NCBI GenBank assembly: GCA_018806915.1
Contig: JAGKQI010000061.1
Span: forward strand, 124,001 to 188,000
Direction: 5' to 3'
DNA from: Phytophthora colocasiae
Lineage: Eukaryota > Oomycota > Peronosporomycetes > Peronosporales > Peronosporaceae
DNA: 64,000 nucleotides
Shown: positions 1-10,019 of the stretch, one piece after another
Position numbering within the stretch: position 1 is the first letter of the stretch
Layout: each line of letters opens with the position of its first letter
The notes under the pieces: generated by a model
Databases searched by the model: none
Told to the model about the DNA's origin: nothing
What the model saw: the letters and a program-made list of their open reading frames with translations, nothing else
Translations under genes and position numbers: made by a program

Positions 1-1224
1 CCTCGGCCTGTAAATTCAAACACATCTGCCGAAACATCGTCACTTCATTCTGCAGACCGTTGATAATCTCTGTTGGTCCCACCAAAGCGTAGAATCCATA
101 CAACATCTCGTCAGTCACAAAGTGGGCTCCATGGGATCGAGGCAAATCGACAGCGAAATGACGCCAACACGTACCTGCACTACGCTGCAATTGGTCCTGT
201 AGGTTGCGATTCGCGTGCTATTTGACCACACAAGAGTGTCAGCAACTGCTTAAACGAAGGCGCCAAAGACCAACTACGTACACCGAGCTGGTCCTGCACC
301 ATGAGGAGCTGCGCGTTCTGCTGCGTGTAGCGAAGAAGCTGGTCCATCACTTCTGTCACCGCCACCGTTCGCTTCATCTGACCGTCTACACGTGTGATCG
401 TGATGTGCGAAGGTGTGTACACAGCACCCAGCTCCGTCTCCGAGGAAGACTGCGGTTCGCTAGCTGGAGTTGGAGTAGCTACAGAGGGCACTGGTGGCGC
501 TGCAATCTGCTGAGGTTGAGTCTGTTTCTTCGGAGGGGAAGTCGCCTGGAAGTGATTCAACCACAGGTCGTCAGATTGCTGTCCACTCATTGATCTACTA
601 CAGTATCTGCTTCAAAGCCTCACCTTCTTCTTTTGTTGCTGCGGAGGTGCTGCTTGTTGCTGGTGAACTGGAGGTCGAGAATTCTTCTCCGCGCCATTGG
701 ATGCAGCAGCGATCTAAACCACAAGTTATCAACTGTCAGCTCTAGAATACTCGCGTGAGATTCGTGTTTCTTGCACCTTCTGCGGCTGTTTGATCATATC
801 TGCCATTGATAGTTTGGGCTCTGCAGCTCCCTGCTTTTCATCGTTAGCGGTATCAGTAGGTTGCGCGTCTTCCACTGGCGATCCAGAGGGCGACTGGGGC
901 TGCGTATTGTTTGTCGCTTTGTTTTTCTTGTTCTTGGATTTCTTAGGCTTGGAGACGGACACAAACGCCAGATCCTTCAGCTGTGCTGAGTCGCTGCAAT
1001 ACAACAGGTATCAGAATAAATCTCCATGCAGCAATACTATAACAACACCATCTGCTAAGGCCACACCTGCTCTTCTTCTTGTTGCGCGTCTTCTTCTTCT
1101 GCTTTTGCTTCTCCTTGCGCTCCTGCTGTCGTTCCTCCGCGCTGTCATTATCCGAGTCAAAGTCCTCACTCACACGCAGCTGGTTGAAGGTCGAGAAGAC
1201 GCTGGGCTTGCCGCGAGTCGCCAT
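1..1224 (-). CDS. GKAP1-like coiled-coil protein, C-terminus beyond the left edge
   Basis: The gene starts at 1224 (MATRGKPSVFSTF) and runs off the left edge. Exon 1 is an acidic stretch followed by a Lys/Arg/Glu-rich helix. A GT-AG intron then joins to an exon reading DSAQLKDLAFVSV, followed by a basic Lys/Asn patch and a Pro/Gln-rich linker. Further short introns near 600-740, 180-270 and probably 66-157 lead into a heptad-like helix (QLLRYTQQNAQLLMVQDQL and onward). The order of 'short N-terminal motif, basic coil, LKxLAF-type motif, C-terminal coil' resembles G kinase-anchoring protein 1, a Golgi-associated scaffold in animals. No catalytic motif is visible. The family call rests on pattern similarity only; a generic coiled-coil protein is the alternative. 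Exon joins below 270 are tentative. Confidence 0.45.
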
Positions 1225-1449
1225 GATCAAGGGGGTCCGTTAGTCTATAGAGCAATATGATAAGTGGTGGCTGGTTTGAGACCTTATACTCGATTAAGTT
1301 TATTTCGATACTTAGTCGAGTTTAATGACTTAGAATGTAGCCATTTCCCTGATGGAATGGCTACACGATGGCCAGGATGAGAGTATCCATGTGTCAAAGC
1401 AAAAATGGTCATCTTTTAAGTTGAAGCGGGCATTTTACCTGCTGTGTGG

Positions 1450-3576
1450 TCATTCGTAGGTGTCGGGGAACTTGACAGGCACCTGTTGAGCTTCATCAGG
1501 GGACCAGAGCTTCCCTCCAGCCAACAGCTCCGTGATCTCCTCACATGAGAGACTCACAGATTCGATCGCTCCGAAAAGCTCTCGTGATGACGTGTTCTTT
1601 GGGAAGTTATGCAGCAGTCGCATGATGTCTTCCGCCTCCATCGCCAGTAGTGAGTCCTGGAAGAGTGACAGCAGACCTGTATAGCGGAAATAATAGTCAG
1701 TCAAAGGGTGCGAGAGCGGGCCAGTTCTTGAAAGATGCCTTACCCATGCTGGCCTGAAAGAAGAACGGCGTGCCCAACAGGACGTAGACGTCCCAGATGC
1801 GCAACGCGAGGTCCAATGGTAAACTTCTAGTGAAGAGAGTAAGAGCCCTACACAGATACTCTCTTCAGTATAGAATCTCAAATAAGGCACCAGCACTGGA
1901 AATGATAGAGCATCGTACCAGTCTACGGCATACATCTGCGCGTCAATACCAATCTCTTGAAAATGGGCTGACACGGCAGGTAACTCGTACTCGAGGATTT
2001 GATTGTACACCTCGATGTAGTGGAACGTCTACAGACACATAACAACCTGTTAATCCGAAGATCTGAAGAAAAATGCACTCATGACAACTTACTCGCGTCG
2101 CCTCGAGACGGAACATGTCAAAAAGCAGGCTCGAACTCATCAGAGCCACTAAAGCCTTGAATGCAGTGAAGCTATCCATGTGAAAGCACAAGGTAGCAGC
2201 TAAATAGCTCATGCCCTGCACATATCCGAGATCCGGGCGATAGCAAATGTACGCCTCCAACACCTCTGTCGTGCGCTCTGTACCCTCCGCACCAGGCTGG
2301 AAAAGTGGATGGTGGCCAAAAGTGCGTGGCATATCAACATTTACCAGCTTAATGCTTCGCTCCCCATGCGCGACAAGCATTTCCGCAATACCAACAGCAT
2401 CCTGCAGCATGTTTTGCACTGGTAGCACAGCAGACGATCGCCTTGCTCTTTTGCGGTCGTTGATCTCCGGAGTTGACAATACAGGCACATTCTCTGCTGA
2501 TGATAGTTCATTATCCTCCACGTTCGTCATCGCTGAAGCAGACGAAGCACTACTCACATTTGAAACGCTTCTTGTGGGTGACTCGAGCATGGCGCTTGCG
2601 CTGCCGGAGCTGACTGTCGGTGTCTCTACTACAGAGTGTTCCACATCCCGCTTCAAAGACATCTCCATCAGAACGGCCTGGGCTCGGTCCTTGCAAATAT
2701 TAAACAAATCCTGGTTGACTTGAAGCGTATTTCCAAGTATCCATGCCCACGCGCGTCCCCGTAGCTCCTTGGGAATTCCAACAAAACACAATGCATCCAA
2801 CAGGGGCACATCTTCGCGTGTGCTTCCACTCGGCAGAGTAAACACTTCGTCCAACCACGTCTCGGTGTACGTTCTTTTCAGCTTCGGAAGTTGTTGACGC
2901 TTTCTCTCCGCCCGTCGATCTTTAGATGCGCGTTTGTGAGTCCTTTTGCGATTATTCTGCATAGTTGCAGCTATCACTGTACTCGATGGATTGCGTCCGA
3001 TCCGTATCATCGAGTCCGAAGGTGTACGATGGACTTCGTCGTAACCAGGTAGCAATTTTACTATCTCCGCGACCCATCGCCGTCTCTCCTGCTCCGTCGT
3101 CGCACTCAGAAAGAGCTTCCTGGTCGATGTCTGCAGAACGAACACAAAGTTCCCTGGATGTCGCACCTGGTTCTGGTCGTCGATCTGCAGCAATTGCCAG
3201 TGTTTAGACTGCGTACTATCCTACACGCGACTGCGTCTTCCAACGCCAAGCAGAGAACGCACCACTTGGACGTCCCCGAGCGTCAGTAGCAGTCGCGGTT
3301 TCCGTCCAGACTTGGTTGAATACGTGATATCATCCTACAGTTAAAATTCAACCAGAAAAGTCAGCTTCCAGTCGATAGTAATGGCTTGGAATGAAGTCTT
3401 CGGCTTGCCTGGGTGAGCATAAAGTAGCGAATGCGCCAGATCTTCAAGTGTTTGCTCTTCTCGCAACGTCAGCGTCAGTTGCACACCAGCAGAGGGGGGA
3501 GAAGAAGAAGATACATACCTGTTTGTGCAAATAACCCTGCATCAGCAGCTCATGCGGCGCCGCCGCGACGCTCATC
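1450..3576 (-). CDS. PH-TBC domain Rab GTPase-activating protein
   Basis: A RabGAP that should accelerate GTP hydrolysis on a Rab protein at a membrane. The start is placed at 3576 (MSVAAAPHELLMQGYLHKQ), the first Met before a PH domain split over four short exons; the PH domain ends in RRRWVAEIVKLL. A basic linker and a Ser/Thr-rich insertion follow, the latter inside the TBC domain. TBC landmarks are ELRGRAWAWILGN, VNVDMPRTFG with the catalytic arginine finger, and LGYVQGMSYLAA with the glutamine finger, so the enzyme looks active. After introns near 2040-2090 and 1690-1740 the domain finishes with SLPLDLALRIWDVY and a short tail to the stop at 1450. The C-terminal half resembles the TBC1D12/TBC1D14 group. 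It is head-to-head with the RING gene at 3894. Confidence 0.9.
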
Positions 3577-3893
3577 GCCGACTTGTACTGTATTAGCTGT
3601 TACAATAGTCAAGTCGAAGCAAACCGCACTTCTAGATACGGGATATGATTGGTGGAACCCAAGCGCAATTTTCACCAATCAGACACTTCACTTTACCCGT
3701 GTTCTTACCAACAGCTTGTACATGTATAAAATACTCAGGTCGAGTCAAGCTGAAGATGCAGACGTCTCCCCACCAGGTCCTTCCTCCCGCTAGTGTCGCC
3801 CCCTCCGCAGGCTCCAGTGGCTGGCCGTTGCCTTCTCTGAACCAGTTCCTGACGCTCCCCAGGCGCTTCTTGTCCAGCTCCAGACCAACAACG
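3577..3893. promoter_or_regulatory. Divergent promoter with two opposed CCAAT boxes
   Basis: This gap separates the start codons of the RabGAP (minus) and the RING gene (plus). It contains ATTGGT at 3648-3653 and CACCAATCAG at 3673-3682, that is, CCAAT boxes facing opposite ways about 27 bp apart. The same layout recurs at 12994-13030. CCAAT boxes bind the NF-Y family in eukaryotes; their role here is inferred from position. Confidence 0.45.
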
Positions 3894-4451
3894 ATGACCA
3901 CCAACAGAACAGCAAATAATAATAGTGCAACGATGGACGCGCTGTTGAACGCGGACGAGGACTGGACTGGCCCGCATGAGCATTTGCCGCGCTTGGTGCG
4001 TTTCCAGGACGTGTACGAGCGTCGGGAAGCAGAAACAGGCCCAGCAGTGGAGGAGATCGACCTCACCGTCTCCGATGACGAGGACAGTGACAACGGTGTT
4101 GAGATTCTGGACGTTCAGACCAACGACGCTCTGCTACGTCGCAAGCGAAGGCGACCAGGATCGACAACCAGCGAGAATGGACTGCTGACACCCAAACGCC
4201 AGCGAAACCCAGACTTGGTGAACAGCGCTGCGTCCACAGGCATCAGCATGCACAACAGCGAAGTGGTGGAGGAGTTCAAGCGCCGCCTCAAGTGCAGCAT
4301 CTGTCTGGACGTGCTGGAGAACATGACCTCTACGATATGCGGCCACGTCTTCTGCGCTGTCTGCATCCGTCAAGCTATCCGAGCCAACGGCAAGTGTCCC
4401 CTGTGTCAGCGGCCCCTGCACCTCAAGGACATCCACCGGCTTTTCTTTTAA
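3894..4451 (+). CDS. Small RING-finger E3 ligase with SUMO-interaction motifs (RNF4/Slx8-like)
   Basis: An intronless gene for a small, probably nuclear ubiquitin ligase. The start is set at 3894 (MTTNRTANNN); the frame is open upstream to 3645, with other Mets at 3756 and 3933, so the N-terminus is uncertain. An acidic segment holds EEIDLTVSDDED, a textbook SUMO-interaction motif (hydrophobic core followed by acidic residues), and then VEILDVQTND as a likely second one. A basic RKRRRPG stretch follows. The C-terminus is a C3HC4 RING: CSICLDVL, CGHVFCAVC and KCPLCQRPL. SIMs plus a terminal RING in a protein of about 185 residues match SUMO-targeted ubiquitin ligases, which ubiquitylate SUMO-modified proteins in genome maintenance. 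The stop lies 43 bp from the convergent GCP6 stop. Confidence 0.8.
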   Translation: MTTNRTANNNSATMDALLNADEDWTGPHEHLPRLVRFQDVYERREAETGPAVEEIDLTVSDDEDSDNGVEILDVQTNDALLRRKRRRPGSTTSENGLLTPKRQRNPDLVNSAASTGISMHNSEVVEEFKRRLKCSICLDVLENMTSTICGHVFCAVCIRQAIRANGKCPLCQRPLHLKDIHRLFF

Positions 4452-4494
4452 GAGACCGCAGTGTACTCTCTCTTTTTATTTGACTTGCACGAGG

Positions 4495-7400
4495 CTAGAA
4501 TTCCGCGACGCCGTCTTTGCTAGCTCCTGGCATTCGCTCGTCTGCTGCCGTTGCTATGGGAACGTCCAGCGTGGAGTAGAATCTGTTGAAGTTTAGCCGG
4601 AGTAGAAGGCACTACGCAGCACAAGGCATACAGACAGAGCACAGGAGTCAGCACAATAGAGCCATCGCTATTTACCATCTACATTTCGAACAAGCAAGAT
4701 AGCATAGTCCACGTACCTCTGAAAACTCGCGTGTACTCCGTTCTGCATCTTTTTTCGCTACGCTCTGCAGGTTTCTAACCAAAACTTGCAGTGCAACGTC
4801 GAACTCCTCACACAAGACGACGATACGAGTTCCTTCTGAGCTCCTTCCTGTCACTTGGCGCTCCAATGCCCGCAAGAACCCTGTCAATCGCCAGGCTGAA
4901 GCAAGCGCATCCGAGAAAGCAGAAGAGACCTGAAGCTTACGTGCATCCTGTCAATTATATGCAAGGCATGCCAAAGATGAAGACGATTGATTACCTCGGC
5001 CGTGGAGTCATCCAGGAAGCAACAGCCTGCAGCAACAGATACAAACGTCTCGTGACACCACCGTAGTTGCACCAGTGTCGTTGACTTCTGTATCGATTGC
5101 TCAAGCTCTGACCACGCCGTCATTAGCACCTGTGTGGCATACGAACCAGTGTGAAAAAGTTCGAATACGATCACTCTCCAGACTTGGCACTAACCTTCGT
5201 CGAAAAAGCCTCGTTAAACGCCAAGAGGAATGTCTGCATCTTGTAGACGACACCGCCACATATCCGGTCTAGAGCAGGAGATAACTTCTTTTGCCGGCGG
5301 ATGAGGCGCAGCACACCCCAGGTCTCTCGTATCTCCAGGGACGTTAATCGCACGTAAAGCAGAAATTGGTGCATTTGTTTGTAGGCAACCAAAGACCGCG
5401 AGGTGATCAAGAATCCAAGTGGCCACTTGACGTCGTACACTAACTCTAATTCACTTAGTAAGCTTGCCACGCCTGGAGTCATCGTCAGGCTATCTAACAC
5501 TATCAGACAAGTGTGATAACTCAGACTGCGATAAACCATACTCCAGAAGTACGTCAAGTAATACTTACCTTGTGAGAGCGTTGGAGTGGTCTCGTAGTGA
5601 AAGGTTTGTCCAATTGCATCAATCTCCACGGATCCCTCAATCATAGCCATCGTAAGCGCGGACGTAAGGCGGCCTTCAAGCCCCCAATTCACTCGGGTTG
5701 CCGAGTTTAGACCACGCAGGAAATCTCGCGCGAAGATATCCATACACAGGCCTTCTGACATGAGCACGAGTCTGTGCAGCCATTTGAGATGCTCAACCAC
5801 CCGCAAGGCACTTCGAAACCACTCGATCGCGACCTGCTCCAGCTTATCAGAGATCAGACGGACAGGAAACGCCACGCAGCAGTCGACAATGGACTCGAAA
5901 AAAATGAAATCGGGGTCGGCAGTAGTCTACACATAGATTAACAAAAACAAAAACTGGTTAGATCGGAGTCCATCCATGAAAGTAACAGCGTGGTTACCTC
6001 AGCTAATGCCTGTGTTAGTGCTTCCGTGTCTTCTCGTGAAAGAGATGAAGAAAAGAACGGGTGCACAGGAGGAAGCGATAAACGGGTGGAACTCGTAGGC
6101 TCACCTTCACTTTCCACCATTTCACTGTCTTCAGACGTCAGTTCCTCATGAAAAGTGCTCAGTGGGATTGCTGCATCGTGAATGAGGCTCTCTCCTCCAA
6201 CATCTTCCCCCTCGATAGTCTCTGGGATAGGATCACCTGGCACTTCACTGACCTGTGCTTTTCCTTCAGCATCAATGGTACCAGCGTCCATGGCAACATC
6301 TTCTGATAGCGCTACTGCAACTGTTGCTGGCTGGGACCCGCCATACAAAGTTCCATACATGGCAGCACCACCTCCTCCAGGTTCATTTAGAATTCGGACG
6401 CCAGTCCGCATGGAAGTGTTTTCAACAGTGGTCGGGCGGGTGAAAACGCCCGAGTTACGACTACCAGCCTCTTTATTCACTTTCACTGAAGCTCGCCACA
6501 CACCATCAGTATCGGACATTGAACTGCGGCTCCCTGCTTCATGATCCACTTTTACGTGAGCTCTCCAAGCACAGCCATCTACATCCATCGTGGTGCGATT
6601 TCCAGCCTCCTTATTCACTTTCACTGACGCTTTCCAACCACTGTTGCCCGTGGAAGCTGCACTAGGCTTTCTTACGTCCTCTGTTGATTTCGCCACAACA
6701 TCAACGAATTCCTCAATTTGCGAACTCCCAGTTTCTTCTTCGACCGCAGACTGTGCTTCTTCGACCTGCTTTTCCTTATCTAATAATGCAATAAGTATCA
6801 GTTAGCCCACCGTCCTCCCAAATCTCTGCAAATGGATGCACCTGCTGTCCACTTGGCTATGTCATCGATGCGGATACGCTGAAGCTGCTCCTTCGCAGAA
6901 GATAAGCGCACAGCACGATCTCGTCGCCACTTCATGTAGTCATGGCGCTGTTCTGCCTCATTCATCAGCAGTGCATACCTATGAGGCATCGAATAAATGA
7001 GCTGTTCAAACGCATCCAAATGACACATTTCTGACGTACTTGTTGAGAAGAACCTTCTGGCCATAAGCTTCTTCGTTGGCCCGACATTCTGCTGCCTCAA
7101 CAGTTCGCTTCGCATCGTTAACTTCATTCTGGTGTGCCAACTCAAAGCGGCGTTGTTCCTTTTCTAGAACTTGCTGGTCCAACAGGTTTCGTTGCTGCTG
7201 CTGGCATTTCTGTTTTCTTTCGAACTGCTCACGCTGCAAGCCACAAATGAATAATCTCTCACGAAAATTAGACAATTAAATCACTTACGTCTTCACGCGT
7301 AAAATCTAGTCTCAGTTCCTTGGCAACAGGAAGCATTTTATCATCCACATAAGTATGGGTTTCCTTGTTGTAGCGAGGGTGCGTAACCCCCGCAATTGCT

Positions 7401-9951
7401 GCCTTCCACTCCTCTGCGTGTGCACTAATGTCTTCCCCGTGTATAAGCATGACCAGGGATGGCATATCAATCTGATCACAGAAAGTCTGTCAGACAGTTT
7501 TATAAACCAGTCACAGCAAACGTACCAACGGGTGGGTAGAAGCGATAGCATTGACGCTTCGTAAAAGTGTTTGGACTTGACTCAGATGAACAATACGGGG
7601 AGCGATTTTTCCCATAAACGCTGGCATCATTCCCACTGACTCAATCGACAGCTCTTCACCAAACAACCCATCGCCACCACCAGCCGTCGCTTTATCCAAT
7701 AAGTTTCTGCTCCACATAGTTAATTCGAACTCATCCTATCGCATCGCCACCATCACAATGTCAATACAAACTTGACCAACATCACAAATACTTACTCAAG
7801 GACGTACAAATGGATCTGTTGATTCATCCACTCGTCCCAATGACACAAGGTCGGACAGAACAGCCAATAATGGCGAACACGATTTCACCAGGAACCATGT
7901 CACCAACTCTTGTATATGTCCCAGTGAATCTTCAACTCGTAGAGAAGAAACGTAGCGATACAAATGGTCGAGAAGAGTGATTCCGCGAGGAAATTTACCT
8001 AAACGTACAAAAAATAAATTGTCAGCCCTAGCGGTCACTGCCCATTGAGCCTAGACGACAAACCTTGTTGAAGTAACGGCCAATACATGTCTTCATCGCA
8101 ACGAAACATGCGGCCGATGATTTCTAAGATACGGCGCACTTTGCGAGTCTTGGCCACAAGCGTGGTGACCGACATAATGTCCTCCTCTTCATCCTCATCT
8201 TCATATGTCTGGCATTGTTGCGCGATGTCTTCTACGATAGCCTGGAAATAGTGGAGCAGTTAGCCCATCTCTGACATCATTACAACAACTTCTCAGCTTA
8301 CTCGATACGTTAACAAGAAGTGCAGAAGTGCATCACCCATGGCTTGAAGCGTCTTCCCTCCTCTCGCAGAATCTTGGCTATAGTAGATTCCTAGCATTTC
8401 TAGCCGTACAACTGTGGTGCCTGTTTTCCGAAAGACCTGGCATGTGAATTCATAGAAGCTGAGAGTTAATCACATATCAGTTGCAACATGATGTAAGGAA
8501 TCTGTCAAACCTCTAATAAGTTCATCGTCGCCGATACACTTGTGCTTCGCAATTTGAGTTTGCGTATTTCAGGTAACTGGAACGTTGCTGATTCAAAATC
8601 CCGCCGGAAGATTGTTGAGTCAACCCCACTCAATGCTCGTAGTGAATCCTGTGTAATAGCAGCCAATGTTACCTCGACTCAGCAGCAAGGACAATCTAAA
8701 ACCCTTTCCCACCTTAATTAGGTCTTCTTCATGGATTTCTAGTGGCACACATCCGTCACAGGCAACGATATCAGGAATCACCAGGTCCTTAAGTGATCGC
8801 TTTTCTTCCCGAACTGGCGGTTTAGCATACTGTTCGTGTAGGCCAATACGATCTCCCAGATCTTCCCAAGCGTAAGTTCGTGCTATCCAGGGCTCAGTGC
8901 CATCAAGCGACATGTCGGATCCCCACGACGAATTCTCCGTGATGCTGCTCACTTCTCCCCAGTTTGCTGGTTGCGTTTGGCCTTTACAGTTCAATTCCTG
9001 TGTGCCGTCATAGAAAAAAACTTCCTCCTTCCATGGCAGCAAGTTTTTGGTTTGTTTTCCCATTTTCAGCACATTGGAAGATTTGACGTCGGCCATCGAT
9101 TTCTGTTCATGACGCTGTCGCTTTGGAGTGTCGCTAACGAGAGCATTAACTGAGTTAAGCCAGACACAATCTGTACAGGATTTCCACTTGATTACGTACG
9201 GTTGCACCAGACTTTTATCTCTCCGCGTTGGAGAATTGCCAGGAAGGGTGATGAATTGACTTTGCTGCAGTACGTACGTAAAATATGGGTTAGATTCCCA
9301 TTAGGAACTCCTTCAAAGGTTTTCACTCAATGACCTTCTGAAATGGCATCATATCTAGGTTACCACTCTCTTCCGATATGGTTGTATTCGAAAACCACAA
9401 GCTGGTATGTTTGCTCGGAATACCGTTGCCGAAAATGCTGAATAAATCTTGCGAGAAGAGTCTGTGTAGAATAGCAACCAGATATCGATCAGCCTCAAAT
9501 AGCCAAGGGTCCTAACACAACACCCACGCTTGTTCCTGCAATGACACTGGAGGTTTATGAAAAAGCGCTTTCGAGCGCTGCAACAGTTCAATGTTGTCCA
9601 TCTGAATACGGTCACCAATGCGGTTCTTTTCGGCAGCGAAACCCTGGTAGTAGGCACAACACAACACCATTGAGGAGATTTCAGGGGTTGCAGCAATCAT
9701 CACAAAAGAAGCGCTGCCAAACCAGACTAGACTTTTCGCTCAAAACCATTGCATCTTCAAGCACAAAAGTGTCCCCATCGTCCCCACCCGCGAGCGCAAC
9801 CAACAATCGCATCACTTCGTTCATCGGAACTGCAATCAGACAAATATCAACAACTATTTCAGCTTCCATCCATCTCTCAAACTCAACCTGCTGTCTCTGT
9901 ATCCTGTTGTTGGTCCTCAAAGCCCATACACCGCTCCACAACTCGGTCCAT
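4495..9951 (-). CDS. TUBGCP6: Gamma-tubulin complex component 6 (GCP6)
   Basis: A large multi-exon Spc97/Spc98-family gene whose product helps build gamma-tubulin ring complexes that nucleate microtubules. The chosen start (9951, MDRVVERCMGFEDQQQ) follows an in-frame stop. The N-terminal grip half includes GKFPRGITLLDHLYRYV and LVTWFLVKSCSPLLAVLSDL near 7800-8020 and IAPRIVHLSQVQTLLRSVN near 7530-7610. A Gln/Lys/Glu-rich coil (about 6850-7270) and a repeat block (6430-6636) follow. The C-terminal gamma-tubulin-binding half contains VYDVKWPLGFLITSRSL, the family motif. The last exon continues in frame as CLLLRLNFNRFYSTLDV, the usual GCP ending. The central coil plus tandem repeats between the two halves are hallmarks of GCP6 rather than GCP2-5. 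Joins in the first third (9300-9950) are tentative. Confidence 0.88.
6430..6636 (-). repeat. Three 23-residue tandem repeats inside GCP6
   Basis: The reading frame carries three units, each starting with Trp exactly 23 residues apart: W-K-A-S-V-K-V-N-K-E-A-G, W-R-A-H-V-K-V-D-H-E-A-G and W-R-A-S-V-K-V-N-K-E-A-G. A degenerate fourth unit (MRTGVRILNEPG) lies just downstream. Human GCP6 has nine 27-residue repeats at the corresponding place, with different sequence. Confidence 0.85.
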
Positions 9952-10019
9952 GTGTTTCACTACGTCCACTCTGTTTACATCGACTCATAAAGCTCAGTCT
10001 CCTATTTTTCTTCTGTCTT

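Noticed and set aside
9541..9990. 149-codon plus-strand ORF over the GCP6 N-terminus
   Set aside because: It spans minus-strand exons and introns of GCP6 and ends in Ser/His-rich sequence without any domain.
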